Below the pieces are notes generated by a model, which was not told the origin of the DNA, ran no database searches, and worked only from the letters and a program-made list of their open reading frames with translations. This document shows, in pieces, positions 18,092-29,491 of a stretch of 64,000 bases of DNA; positions within the stretch are counted from its first letter, which is position 1; each line of letters starts with the position of its first letter. The position numbers and the translations under genes were made by a program. This DNA comes from DASRVA01 sp050732935 (GTDB taxonomy: Bacteria > Gemmatimonadota > Gemmatimonadetes > JACCXV01 > JAHWKZ01), in assembly GCA_050732935.1 (NCBI GenBank), contig JBOHRW010000103.1, forward strand, positions 33,144-97,143. Reading direction: 5' to 3'.

Positions 18092-18730
18092 ATGTCGACC
18101 CGCGAAGCACTCGAGCCTGACCACCGCGCCGACCTTCTGGTCGTGCTGAGCGAACAGGCGCGGGCCCGGATCCTGGTCGCGCTGGGCGCGGCCGACCCCC
18201 CACGCCGCCACCTCCGGGTCCGGGTCACCGCGCTCGATGGCGGCTTCGAGTACCAGCTTCAGGGTCTGACCGAGGAACAGGTCCAGGGCGGCGATATCCG
18301 GATCGAGGAAGCGGGCTTCACGCTCGTGATCGACCCGGACAGCGCCGACCGGCTTCGAGGCACGCGGATCGACTACCGCGAGACGCTCGTGGAGAGGGGT
18401 TTCCGCTTCGACAACCCCAACGCTTCCCCGGGTCCGGCCCTTCCCCGCGGCGAGCGCCCGGATCTCCAGGGCCGGCTGCCGGACCGCGTGCGAATGCTCC
18501 TCGATTCCGAGATCAACCCGGCCATCGCGGCCCACGGGGGCCACGTCCGCCTGGTGGACGTGCGGGACGGCCGCGTCTATCTGGCCTTCGGGGGCGGTTG
18601 CCACGGCTGCGGCATGGTGGACGTGACCTTGAAGCAGGGAATCGAGCGGCGGATCCGGGAGGCCGTGCCCGAAGTCGCCGAGGTGATCGACACCACCGAC
18701 CACTCGACGGGGGAGAATCCGTACTTCTGA
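18092..18730 (+). CDS. nfuA: Fe-S biogenesis protein of the NfuA type
   Basis: The 212-residue protein combines an N-terminal A-type (HesB-like) domain lacking the usual cysteines with a C-terminal NifU-like domain. The C-terminal domain carries the CHGC motif at residues 170-173, which binds a 4Fe-4S cluster between two monomers. NfuA proteins deliver clusters to client enzymes, including radical SAM proteins. Two radical SAM genes lie directly convergent to it. It is one of the few plus-strand genes here and is divergent from hldE. Two strong hairpins follow its stop codon. Confidence 0.88.
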   Translation: MSTREALEPDHRADLLVVLSEQARARILVALGAADPPRRHLRVRVTALDGGFEYQLQGLTEEQVQGGDIRIEEAGFTLVIDPDSADRLRGTRIDYRETLVERGFRFDNPNASPGPALPRGERPDLQGRLPDRVRMLLDSEINPAIAAHGGHVRLVDVRDGRVYLAFGGGCHGCGMVDVTLKQGIERRIREAVPEVAEVIDTTDHSTGENPYF

Positions 18731-18745
18731 TGCGATGAACGCGGT

Positions 18746-18804
18746 ACGGGCGATTCCCGCCGGAGTCGCCCGTCTGGTCTCGAGGCCGCGGTCTGCGGCC
18801 GAGA
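18746..18804. terminator. Two hairpins in the convergent gap, likely bidirectional terminator
   Basis: A perfect 8-bp stem (ACGGGCGA/TCGCCCGT, 18746-18773, 12 nt loop) is followed by a second hairpin (GGCCGC/GCGGCC with flanking TCTC/GAGA, 18778-18804). They lie between the 3' ends of nfuA (+) and the Tes-like gene (-). There is no long T-tract, so termination efficiency is uncertain, but the placement fits a shared terminator. Confidence 0.55.
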
Positions 18805-18814
18805 CGGGGCCGCC

Positions 18815-20998
<2,184 letters not shown>

Positions 20999-21096
20999 CT
21001 CGTTCCTCCTTCGGCGAGAAGGGTCGGGAACTCAAGAATCCACCGCGATAGTAGCGGGTTCCAACGTCGCTGTAAAGCGATCCGTTCCAGCTCTCC

Positions 21097-22374
21097 TTAT
21101 CCCGTCCGGGCCTGCTCTCCACTACTCTGCCAGAGCAAGCTCGGCAGGCTGTTCAGGAAGCCGCGCGCAGTGTACAGGACCTCCACCTCCCCCCGGCAGG
21201 AATACCAGCACGCGGTACAGGTGTTCGTCGCGTGCGCCTGGCGCAGCCGCGCCAGGACCTGCTCCATGGAGTCGCTGCGCAGGTTTCCGAGCGGCTCGCT
21301 GGCGTTGAATTCGACGCACTTGGAGACGACCATCTGGTTGTCGATGTTGAACATGGCCTTCCCGGCGATGCAGCCGTCGATCCCGTCATTCGCCGCCTCG
21401 TCGAACTTCTCCAGGTAGACCCGGTTCGAGTGCACGGTCTCGGGATAGAGCTCCTTGAGGCCGAGCAGCATCTCCGAAGCCCCCGCCAGGTGACGCTGGC
21501 CTTCGTTGCCCGTCTTCATGACCGAATAGGGCTGGACCTGCCAGTAGACGCCCAGATCGCGGGCGAGCCGGCACAGGGCGGGCATCTCCTGGAGGTTGTC
21601 GTCGGTCAGCACCGAGATGATCTGCACGCGCTGGTACGAGGTGTCGGTCCGGGCATCCATGAGTTGTTCGATCGCTTTCACGGCTCGCTCGAAGGCGAAC
21701 TTCACGCCCCGGTGACGGGCGTGCTTCTCGGGGTCGGCGTAATCGATCGAGATCGAGCATCCCCACAGACCGGCCTCCCAGATCTCTCTGGCCCGCTTGG
21801 GAGTCATCCCCGAGCCCGAGGTGGTGAGGTACGGGAAATGATCCTGGGCCAGGATGCCCACGATGCGGTGGATGTCGCGCCTGAGCATCGGCTCCCCGCC
21901 GGCCAGCGAGACGATCAGCGACCCGAGCTCGGAGAGCTTCCGCGAGCCGATCACGAAGTCCTCCAGCGAGTTCTCCTCCTCGGGCTTGAAATCGTTCTGC
22001 CAGTAGGTGCAGAACGAGCAGCCGTAGTTGCAGTTGTAGGTGACCTGCCAGGTCACCCAGACGGGCCGGCCGGTGAGATACGCCTTCACGAGCCGCGCCT
22101 TCTTCGACCACGTTCCGCGTGGCGCCTCCGCCAGGTGAGCGTCCAGCCGGACCGGGGGACCTATGGGCAGCTCGATCACCTCGCCTCGCGAACGGGCGCG
22201 TCGGCCGGAAACGGATGGTGGTGGCTTCAGCCTTGGCGGCGGCGTTGATCGTGCGGAGTCCGAAACGACGGGCTCGTCGGGGGAATCGTGGTGTTTGTCT
22301 AGCAGCGATTCGAGCGGAATGGGCCTGGTCATGTCGCTCGCTGGCTGGAGGTGAGGAAGACCTGTCTTCCGCAC
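21097..22374 (-). CDS. Radical SAM protein with SPASM-like C-terminal cysteines
   Basis: The 425-residue protein has an unstructured, proline-rich N-terminal region (about residues 1-85). A radical SAM domain follows with CNYGCSFC (Cys115, Cys119, Cys122) and LAGGEP at about 157-162. C-terminal cysteines at 335, 353, 386, 389 and 393 resemble a SPASM/twitch auxiliary cluster region. The substrate is unknown to me. SPASM proteins often modify peptides, but others act on lipids or small molecules. The start is either GTG at 22374 or an ATG at 22332 (residue 15); neither has a strong ribosome-binding site. It lies 98 nt upstream of the Tes-like gene on the same strand, so co-transcription is likely. 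Confidence 0.78.
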   Translation of the reverse strand: MRKTGLPHLQPASDMTRPIPLESLLDKHHDSPDEPVVSDSARSTPPPRLKPPPSVSGRRARSRGEVIELPIGPPVRLDAHLAEAPRGTWSKKARLVKAYLTGRPVWVTWQVTYNCNYGCSFCTYWQNDFKPEEENSLEDFVIGSRKLSELGSLIVSLAGGEPMLRRDIHRIVGILAQDHFPYLTTSGSGMTPKRAREIWEAGLWGCSISIDYADPEKHARHRGVKFAFERAVKAIEQLMDARTDTSYQRVQIISVLTDDNLQEMPALCRLARDLGVYWQVQPYSVMKTGNEGQRHLAGASEMLLGLKELYPETVHSNRVYLEKFDEAANDGIDGCIAGKAMFNIDNQMVVSKCVEFNASEPLGNLRSDSMEQVLARLRQAHATNTCTACWYSCRGEVEVLYTARGFLNSLPSLLWQSSGEQARTG

Positions 22375-22415
22375 GGAGTATCGGGCCGTAGTCTAACCGG
22401 CCGCTCTTCCCGGCG

Positions 22416-23474
22416 TCAAACTCCGATCGAGCCCGTTCCGACGGCCTCGAGAAACCACGCGACCGTCTCGTCCAGCCCTCTCTCCAGGTCGTGGCTCGGC
22501 CGATAGCCGAGGAGCCTCTCCGCCCGGGATATATCGGCCTCGGAGTGTGGCACGTCTCCCGGGCGAAAGGGCTCGTGCACCGGCTTCCGGCTCCCCGCCC
22601 GCGGGACGACCCGGGCGACACGCCTCCGGATCTTCTCGAAGAGCTCGGTGAGGCTCGTCCGCCCTCCCACCGCCACGTTCACGACGGATCCGACCGCGCC
22701 GGGCTCCCGGGTCAGCGCCGCCAGCAGGTTCGCCTGGACGGTGTTGGCCACGTAGCAGAAGTCCCGGCTGGTCCGCCCGTCCCCGTAGATGACGACGGGA
22801 TGATCCTGGATGAAGGCCTCGATCCAGCGCGGCACGACGGCCGCGTAGGGTCCGTCCGGTCGCTGGCGCGGCCCGAAGACATTGAAGTAGCGGAGGCCCA
22901 GGACCTCGAGCCCGTAGGAATGGGCGTGGGCATCCGCCGCTAGCTCCCCCGCCACCTTGCTGGCCGCGTAGGGCGAGAGCGGCCGGCCGCGACGATCTTC
23001 CACCTTGGGCAGCCGCGAATCGTCGCCATAGACGGCGCTGCTCGACGCGTACACGACGCGCGGACGCCCTTCATGGCGCGCGGCCTCCAGCACGTTCACC
23101 GTCCCGAGTACGTTGACGGAATGGGTCTCCAGCGGATTCTCGATGGATCGGGGAACCGAGCCGAGCGCGGCCTGGTGGAGGATCACATCAACGTCGCGAG
23201 CCGCCTCGCGGGTCGCCTCGAGGGAACGGATGTCGGCGTGATGGAAGCGGAAGCTCTCCCATCGCTTCTCCCCCGCCCGCGCCCGCACGTCCTCGAGATT
23301 GGCCCGGGATCCGGTGGACAGGTCATCCAGCCCAACCACCTCCTGGTCGAGCGCCAGCAGGGTCTCCAGAAGATGCGAGCCGATGAACCCCGCGACACCG
23401 GTGACGAGCCACCGGCGGCGGACACGCCAGAGCTCGTCGACCAAGGTCGTTGGAAAAGTCGGCGCGGCGTTCAA
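22416..23474 (-). CDS. wbpP: UDP-N-acetylglucosamine 4-epimerase (WbpP type)
   Basis: This SDR epimerase closely follows WbpP. It has WLVTGVAGFIGSHLLETLLALDQ, then HQAALGSVPRSI, YAASKVAGELA and a long LRYFNVFGPRQRPDG stretch. It ends with DFCYVANTVQANLLAA and GGRTSLTELF. WbpP-type enzymes interconvert UDP-GlcNAc/UDP-GalNAc and their uronic acid forms. I prefer the TTG at 23472-23474 because AGGAG lies 4 nt upstream and the N-terminal length then matches WbpP. A GTG at 23498, touching the wbpA stop, is the alternative. It follows the UDP-HexNAc dehydrogenase gene, consistent with synthesis of UDP-GalNAcA. Confidence 0.88.
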   Translation of the reverse strand: MNAAPTFPTTLVDELWRVRRRWLVTGVAGFIGSHLLETLLALDQEVVGLDDLSTGSRANLEDVRARAGEKRWESFRFHHADIRSLEATREAARDVDVILHQAALGSVPRSIENPLETHSVNVLGTVNVLEAARHEGRPRVVYASSSAVYGDDSRLPKVEDRRGRPLSPYAASKVAGELAADAHAHSYGLEVLGLRYFNVFGPRQRPDGPYAAVVPRWIEAFIQDHPVVIYGDGRTSRDFCYVANTVQANLLAALTREPGAVGSVVNVAVGGRTSLTELFEKIRRRVARVVPRAGSRKPVHEPFRPGDVPHSEADISRAERLLGYRPSHDLERGLDETVAWFLEAVGTGSIGV

Positions 23475-23497
23475 CGCACTCCTGGTGTGGTGTCGCA

Positions 23498-24847
23498 CTA
23501 GGCCTTGAGCAGCTTGCCCGGCGCCACGTCGATCCCCTCCATGGCGTTGCGGGTGTCGACGATGCAGCGCGCCCACTCGGCGAGCTCCCGATAGTCGATG
23601 GCGTCGTGCCGGGTCGAGATCACCACCACGTCGAAGCCCGAGATCGTCTGTCGATCCCAGTCCACCGAGCGCGTTCCCGCCCAGTGGGTGTGCTCGCGGC
23701 TGGGCTGGATGACCGGCACGTGGGGATCGTGGTAGGCGACCTCGGCGCCTCGTTCCCGCAATCGGTCCAGCAGATGGTAGCTGGGCGACTCGCGGTCATC
23801 GGACACGTCGGGCTTGTAGGCCAGGCCGAGGATCAGAACCCGGCTCCCGTTGACGGCCCGTCCCCGCGCGTTGAGCGCATCGATCACCCTCCCGACGACG
23901 TGTTCGGGCATGCCGGTGTTGATCTCCCCGGCGAGCTCGATGAACCGGGTGCTCTTGCCGTGCTCGCGGGCCTTCCAGGAGAGGTAGTACGGATCGATGG
24001 GGATACAGTGCCCGCCCCAGCCGGGTCCGGGATCGAAGCGCATGAAACCGAACGGCTTGGTGCCCGCGGCCGCGAGGACCTCCCAGATGTCGACCCCCAT
24101 GCGCTCGTAGATCATCTTGAGCTCGTTGACGAGCGCGATGTTGACGGCGCGGAAGATGTTCTCAGTGAGCTTGGTGGCTTCGGCGACCCGGGCCGAGGAG
24201 ACCCGGACCGTGCGGGGAACGATGAAACGGTAGAGCGCCTCCGCGAGATCGCCCGAGACGGGATCGACACCGCCGACCACCTTGGGGACGGTCGTCGTCG
24301 TGTGTTCCGGGTCGCCCGGGTTCTCCCGTTCGGGCGAGAAGGCGAGGAAGAAATCGTGGCCGCAGCGGAGGCCGCCTGACTCGAGCCGAGGCCGGAGGAG
24401 CTCCTCCGTCGTGCCCGGGTACGTGGTCGACTCGAGCACCACGAGCTGTCCCGGGCGGAGCCGGGCGCGGATCTGATCGGTCGTTCCCTCGATGTATTGC
24501 ATGTCCGGCTCGCGGTGGGTCGTCAGGGGGGTCGGAACGCAGATCAGGACGGCATCCGGCTCGGACAAGCGCTCGAAGTCCCCGGTCGCGGCCAGCCGGC
24601 CGGCCTCGACGACCTTCCGCACCCGTTCACCGTCGAGATGTGCGATGTAGCTCTCTCCGCGCGAAAGGACGTCGACCTTGATCGTATCGACGTCGAAGCC
24701 GAGGACTTCGAAGCCCCGCTCGGCGAAGGCCATCGAAAGCGGCAGCCCGACGTAGCCCAACCCCACCACCCCCACCCGCGCGGTCCCCGAATCGATCCTC
24801 TCTCGAAGCCCTTCCGCCGTGGCGGAGAGGGGGTGCCCCTCGACCAT
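23498..24847 (-). CDS. wbpA: UDP-N-acetylglucosamine 6-dehydrogenase (WbpA type)
   Basis: The 449-residue nucleotide-sugar dehydrogenase has the GLGYVGLPLSMAFAERGFEV Rossmann motif and the catalytic-cysteine motif GPGWGGHCIPIDPYYLSWKA. The C-terminal domain carries LGLAYKPDVSDDRESPS. The GWGGHCIP form is typical of dehydrogenases acting on UDP-GlcNAc or UDP-ManNAc and not on UDP-glucose. The ATG at 24845-24847 overlaps the stop of the upstream epimerase by one base (TGATG). Paired with wbpP it should make acidic amino sugars for capsule, O-antigen or glycolipid. Confidence 0.92.
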   Translation of the reverse strand: MVEGHPLSATAEGLRERIDSGTARVGVVGLGYVGLPLSMAFAERGFEVLGFDVDTIKVDVLSRGESYIAHLDGERVRKVVEAGRLAATGDFERLSEPDAVLICVPTPLTTHREPDMQYIEGTTDQIRARLRPGQLVVLESTTYPGTTEELLRPRLESGGLRCGHDFFLAFSPERENPGDPEHTTTTVPKVVGGVDPVSGDLAEALYRFIVPRTVRVSSARVAEATKLTENIFRAVNIALVNELKMIYERMGVDIWEVLAAAGTKPFGFMRFDPGPGWGGHCIPIDPYYLSWKAREHGKSTRFIELAGEINTGMPEHVVGRVIDALNARGRAVNGSRVLILGLAYKPDVSDDRESPSYHLLDRLRERGAEVAYHDPHVPVIQPSREHTHWAGTRSVDWDRQTISGFDVVVISTRHDAIDYRELAEWARCIVDTRNAMEGIDVAPGKLLKA

Positions 24848-25845
24848 CACTCGGCTCCGGTCGGCGAGACTTCGCGGTACCACCGGACGAACGCCTCGAG
24901 ACCCTCTTCGAGACCGGTCCGGGGGTCGTACCCGAGGAGCCTCCTGGCGCGCTCGATGTCGGCGCAGGTCCGTTGCACGTCCCCCACCGGGAGCGGGAGC
25001 CGCTCGATCCGCGCCTCGCGGCCGGTCGCCCCCGAGAGCGCCTCGATCAGGTCCTCCATCCGAACCGGGACCGCTTCCCCCAGGTTGACGATCTCGAAGC
25101 CCGCCTCGCCCCCGACCCATTCCACGGCCGCGACTACGCCCGCGACGATGTCCGCGAAGTACGTGTAGTCACGTTCGCTCGTGCCGTCGCCGTAGACCTG
25201 GATCGGCAGGCCCTCCTCCATGAGGCGCACGAACCGGTGGATTGCCATATCGGGTCGCTGGCGCGGCCCGTAGACGGTGAAGAACCGCAGGGACATGACC
25301 GTGAAGCCGTGGGCCGAATGATACACGTGGCAAAGCTCCTCGCCGGCCTTCTTCGTCATCGCGTAGGGGGAGATGGGCCGATCGACCCGCCGGCTCTCGA
25401 GGAAGGGCACCTCGGGGCTGTCGCCGTACACCGACGAGGAGGAACCGAACACCAGCCGGCGGCAACCCGTGTCGCGCATGGCCTCCAGGAGGATCACCGT
25501 CCCCTCGACGTTGGTCGTCACGTAACCCCGGGGGTCATCCAGGGACGGACGGACGCCGGCGCGCGCGGCGAGATGAACGACGGCGTCGTACGATCCGTCC
25601 GCGAACAGCCCCGCCACGTCGGTCGGATCGCGGAGGTCCCCCTCCACCAGTCGGAACCGCCCTCTCTCCCGTAGTGAGGTCAGGTTCCGCTCCTTGATCT
25701 TCCGCGGGTAGAACGAATCGAAGTTGTCGAAGGCCACGACCTCGTGGCCCGCCCCCACGAGCGACTCGCAGACATGGGACCCGATGAAGCCGGCCCCTCC
25801 GGTGACCAGGATCCGCCCCGTGCCGCTTTGCGCGGGCGCGGCCAT
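24847..25845 (-). CDS. NAD-dependent epimerase, probably UDP-glucuronate 4-epimerase
   Basis: The 332-residue SDR protein shows VTGGAGFIGSHVCESLVGAG, HLAARAGVRPSLDDPRGYV, the catalytic YAMTKKAGEELCHVYH and LRFFTVYGPRQRPDMAI. The ARAGVRPS and RFFTVYGP...RPDMA segments are characteristic of UDP-glucuronate 4-epimerases (LspL/CapI), which make UDP-galacturonate. It starts immediately after the ftsK stop (TGAATG) and leads into wbpA. Substrate assignment is by motif only. Confidence 0.85.
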   Translation of the reverse strand: MAAPAQSGTGRILVTGGAGFIGSHVCESLVGAGHEVVAFDNFDSFYPRKIKERNLTSLRERGRFRLVEGDLRDPTDVAGLFADGSYDAVVHLAARAGVRPSLDDPRGYVTTNVEGTVILLEAMRDTGCRRLVFGSSSSVYGDSPEVPFLESRRVDRPISPYAMTKKAGEELCHVYHSAHGFTVMSLRFFTVYGPRQRPDMAIHRFVRLMEEGLPIQVYGDGTSERDYTYFADIVAGVVAAVEWVGGEAGFEIVNLGEAVPVRMEDLIEALSGATGREARIERLPLPVGDVQRTCADIERARRLLGYDPRTGLEEGLEAFVRWYREVSPTGAE

Positions 25846-28113
25846 TCAGGCGGAGCCCCGGTGGGCCGCCTCGAGATGCTCCAGCTCCTCGGCGGTGATC
25901 AGCACGTCACGCGGCTTGGTCCCCTCCGGAGGACCCACCACGCGCGCGCGCTCGAGCTGGTCCAGGATGCGGGCGGCTCGCGAGTAGCCGACCTTGAGCC
26001 GGCGCTGGAGCAGGCTCGTGGACCCCTGATCGTGCTCCACGACCACCCGCGCGGCCGCGAGAAAGAGCTGGTCCCGCTCGTCCAGCGCGGCCATCTCCAG
26101 CTCCGACGCCTCGGCGATGATGTCCACCGGGGGGGCCACCTCCAACGCGTTCAGCTTCTTCCCCGCCGCACGCAGGTAGTCGACCACACGCACGGTCTCG
26201 GCGGTCGAGACATAGGCCCCCTGGATACGTAGCGGCTCTGCCCGGTCGGCGGGCATGAAGAGCATGTCCCCGTTGCCCAGCAGCTGCTCGGCGCCGTTCA
26301 TGTCGAGGACGGTGCGGCTGTCGATCTTCGAGGACACCTGGAACGAGACCCGCGACGGGAAGTTGGCCTTGATCACGCCGGTGATGACGTTGACCGAGGG
26401 GCGCTGCGTGGCGAGCACGAGGTGGATCCCGACGGCCCGCGCCATCTGGGCGAGCCTGGCGAGGGGCTCCTCGATCTCGTTCTGCACGGTCAGCATGAGA
26501 TCGGCCAGCTCATCGATCAGAACGATGATGAAGGGCAGCGGCCGCGGATCCTCCTCGTCGAGCCACTCCAGGTCGCTCCCGGCCCGGTGACGGGCGTTGA
26601 AGTCCTCCAGGCTCCGCACGCCGTTGGCCGCCAGCAGCCGGTAACGCCGCTCCATCTCCGCGACCGTCCACTTCAGCGCCTTGGCCGCGTGCTTGTGCTC
26701 GACCACCACGGGATGCAGGAGATGCGGGATGCCGTTGTAGGCGATGAGCTCGAGCATCTTCGGATCGATCATGATCAGGCGCGCGGCCTCGGGGCCGTAC
26801 CGATAGATCAGGCTCGTCACGAGCGCGTTGATGCAGACGGACTTGCCGGACCCCGTGACGCCCGCGATCAGCAGATGCGGCATCCGCGCCAGGTCGGTCA
26901 CGATCGGCGCGCCGGCGATTTCGCGCCCGAGCGCGAGCGGGAGCTTGCCGCGGAATCCGGTCCACTCCGCGGCCTCCAGGATCTCGCGGATGGTGACCGT
27001 ATGCGGCCGCGGGTTGGGGATCTCGATGCCGACCGCGCCCTTGCCCGGAATCGGGGCCACGATGCGGATCCGCTGGGCGCGCATGGCGAGCGCCAGGTCG
27101 TCAGCCAGGTTGGCGATCTGGTTCACCTTGACGCCCGGCGCGGGCTTGACCTCGAACTGCGTGAGGACGGGCCCCGAATGGATCGCCACGACCTCCCCTT
27201 CGACGTGGAACGAGCGCAGCTTCTCGATCAGCACGCCGCCTAGCTGTTCGAGCTCCTCGCGGGTCTGCCGACCCCCGGCGGGCGGGGCCGGATCGAGCAG
27301 GTCGAGGGGTGGGATGAACCCGTCGGGCTCGAGCGGCGGCCGCTCTCTCCGGGGACCGGGCGAGCGGTGGCGCGGGATCCCCCGCTTCGCGGTCCCCGGG
27401 TCGGCCACCGGCGGCTCGGCCTGTGCACCCGGAGGCGGGCCGCCGTTGACGGTCGCCGCCTCCGGCTCCGGCTCCAGCGCCGGAGAGACGTCCGCGGTCC
27501 CTCGACCGGCGCGCCATCCCTGGACGGAGGTCCCGAGCGCGCCCACGCCGTCGCGAGCGCGGCGCCCGCCGGCCCGACCGAGCTCCACGCTCGTCCGGAC
27601 CCCCTCGGCCAGCGAGATCCGGAAGACCGCCGCGACCAGCACGGCGAGAAGGACGACGCAGGCGATCAGGGCGCCGGCCACGCCCACGGCCTCCACGGCG
27701 AGGGCGGAGAGGGTTTCCCCGAAGCGACCCGCCCGCGCGCCCCAAAGCCCTCCGGTGCCGCTCCAGATCGCCAGCACGCCCATCAGGACCAGCAGTGCGA
27801 CGCCGCCGACCGCAACCGCCCCGGAGATCAGGCCGGCCTTCCGCGAGACCCGGTCCAGAACGACGAGCCCGCCCCAGACGAGCAGCAGTACGGCCGCGAG
27901 GAGCGCCCCGTATCCGAGTGCGGCGTACAGGTGATACGCGCTGAGGGCCCCAACCACGCCCACCAGGTTCAGCGTCGAGGGGAGCCGCGAGAGGGTCGGA
28001 TCGAACGGCCAGAGGGCGAGCAGCAGAAAGACGCCCGTGGCCGCCATGAGCAGTCCCAGGACCTCGTGCCTCAGCCGGGGATGGCCCCGCTTCTTCTTCT
28101 TTCGTGGCGTCAT
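25846..28113 (-). CDS. ftsK: DNA translocase FtsK/SpoIIIE
   Basis: FtsK pumps chromosomal DNA at the division septum and activates dimer resolution. The 755-residue protein has four to five N-terminal membrane segments (residues about 18-200) and a proline-rich linker (about 225-320). The motor has Walker A GVTGSGKS and Walker B VLIDELADLM. A C-terminal gamma winged-helix domain (SLLQRRLKVGYSRAARILDQLE) recognises polar KOPS sequences. I start it at the ATG at 28111-28113 (MTPRKKKKRG). The open frame extends upstream only within accC, whose stop is 5 nt away. Confidence 0.95.
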   Translation of the reverse strand: MTPRKKKKRGHPRLRHEVLGLLMAATGVFLLLALWPFDPTLSRLPSTLNLVGVVGALSAYHLYAALGYGALLAAVLLLVWGGLVVLDRVSRKAGLISGAVAVGGVALLVLMGVLAIWSGTGGLWGARAGRFGETLSALAVEAVGVAGALIACVVLLAVLVAAVFRISLAEGVRTSVELGRAGGRRARDGVGALGTSVQGWRAGRGTADVSPALEPEPEAATVNGGPPPGAQAEPPVADPGTAKRGIPRHRSPGPRRERPPLEPDGFIPPLDLLDPAPPAGGRQTREELEQLGGVLIEKLRSFHVEGEVVAIHSGPVLTQFEVKPAPGVKVNQIANLADDLALAMRAQRIRIVAPIPGKGAVGIEIPNPRPHTVTIREILEAAEWTGFRGKLPLALGREIAGAPIVTDLARMPHLLIAGVTGSGKSVCINALVTSLIYRYGPEAARLIMIDPKMLELIAYNGIPHLLHPVVVEHKHAAKALKWTVAEMERRYRLLAANGVRSLEDFNARHRAGSDLEWLDEEDPRPLPFIIVLIDELADLMLTVQNEIEEPLARLAQMARAVGIHLVLATQRPSVNVITGVIKANFPSRVSFQVSSKIDSRTVLDMNGAEQLLGNGDMLFMPADRAEPLRIQGAYVSTAETVRVVDYLRAAGKKLNALEVAPPVDIIAEASELEMAALDERDQLFLAAARVVVEHDQGSTSLLQRRLKVGYSRAARILDQLERARVVGPPEGTKPRDVLITAEELEHLEAAHRGSA

Positions 28114-28118
28114 GCCGC

Positions 28119-29486
28119 TTACCCCGGTACCCCTTGAACCGCTGCGTCGTCGAGCCACTCCTCCACGTAGCGGGTGTGGATCTCGCCACGCAGGAAGGCG
28201 GGCTCGTCGATGAGCCGGCGGTGGAGGGGAATGGTGGTCGGGATGCCTTCGATGACGAACTCGTCGAGTGCCACCCGCATCCGGGCGATCGCCTGGTCCC
28301 GGTTCGCGCCGTGGGTCAGCAGCTTGGCGATCAGCGAGTCGTAGTGCGGCGGGATGCGGTAGGACTGGTAGGCGGCCGTGTCGACCCGGACTCCCGGTCC
28401 GCCGGGCTGGTGGAAGCTCGTGATCGTGCCCGGGGCGGGCATGAAGTTCCGCTCGGGATCCTCGGCGTTGATGCGACACTCGATCGCGTGGCCCCGGAAC
28501 TCGACCTCGTCCTGGGACAGATCCAGCGGCTCGCCGGCCGCCACCACCAGCTGACGGAGGACAAGGTCCTCGCTGGTGATCAGCTCGGTGACCGGGTGCT
28601 CGACCTGGATGCGTGTGTTCATCTCCATGAAATAGAAGGCCCCGTCGGCGGCCAGCAGGAACTCCATCGTGCCGGCCCCGACGTACCCGATGCGCTCCGC
28701 CCCCCGTACGGCCGTCTCTCCCATCCGCGCCCTGAGGTCCGCGTCCACGGCTGGCGAGGGGGCCTCCTCGAGCAGCTTCTGATGCCGCCGCTGGGCCGAG
28801 CAGTCGCGCTCGCCCAGGTGGATCAGGTTACCACGGGTGTCGCCGAGGACCTGGATCTCCACGTGTCGCGGGCGCTCGAGGAACTTCTCGACGTACACGT
28901 GACCGTTCCCGAAGGCCGCCTCCGCCTCGCGACGCGCCTGCGGAAAAACCCGCTCGAGATCCTCCGGCTCGCGGGCGACACGCATGCCCTTTCCGCCTCC
29001 TCCAGCCGCCGCCTTCACCAGCACGGGAAAGCCGATCTCCTCCGCGACCCGACGGGCGACGCCCGGATCATCGGTGGCGCCGGGCGATCCGGGGACGACC
29101 GGAACGCCGGCCTCTTGCATGAGCTGGCGCGCCTGCGCCTTGTCCCCCATCTGGCGGATCTGCTCGGGGGTCGGCCCGACGAAAACGAGCTTCGACTCCC
29201 GACAGATCTCGGCGAACTCGGCGTTCTCGGCGAGGAAGCCGTAGCCCGGATGGACGGCGTCGGCGCCGGTGATCTCGGCAGCGGCGATCAGGCGCGGAAT
29301 ATTCAGGTAGGACTGCCCGGAGCCGGCCGGCCCCACGCACACCGCCTCGTCGGCGAAGCGCACGTGCAGGGCGTCGGTGTCGGCTTCCGAGTGGACGGCG
29401 ACCGTCTTGAGGCCCAGCATCCGGCAGGCCCGGATCACGCGGAGGGCGATCTCTCCGCGATTAGCGATGAGTACTTTCCGGAACAC
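28119..29486 (-). CDS. accC: Acetyl-CoA carboxylase, biotin carboxylase subunit
   Basis: AccC carboxylates biotin on AccB with ATP and bicarbonate in the first step of fatty acid synthesis. The 455-residue protein begins with FRKVLIANRGEIALRVIRAC from a GTG start at 29484-29486. It has the AAAGGGGKGMR ATP-grasp loop, the RDCSAQRRHQKLLEEAPSP segment and the EMNTRIQVEHPVTE catalytic region. It follows accB after 5 nt. The pair lies upstream in the same run as the Tes-like lipid gene. Confidence 0.97.
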   Translation of the reverse strand: MFRKVLIANRGEIALRVIRACRMLGLKTVAVHSEADTDALHVRFADEAVCVGPAGSGQSYLNIPRLIAAAEITGADAVHPGYGFLAENAEFAEICRESKLVFVGPTPEQIRQMGDKAQARQLMQEAGVPVVPGSPGATDDPGVARRVAEEIGFPVLVKAAAGGGGKGMRVAREPEDLERVFPQARREAEAAFGNGHVYVEKFLERPRHVEIQVLGDTRGNLIHLGERDCSAQRRHQKLLEEAPSPAVDADLRARMGETAVRGAERIGYVGAGTMEFLLAADGAFYFMEMNTRIQVEHPVTELITSEDLVLRQLVVAAGEPLDLSQDEVEFRGHAIECRINAEDPERNFMPAPGTITSFHQPGGPGVRVDTAAYQSYRIPPHYDSLIAKLLTHGANRDQAIARMRVALDEFVIEGIPTTIPLHRRLIDEPAFLRGEIHTRYVEEWLDDAAVQGVPG

Positions 29487-29491
29487 GACCC

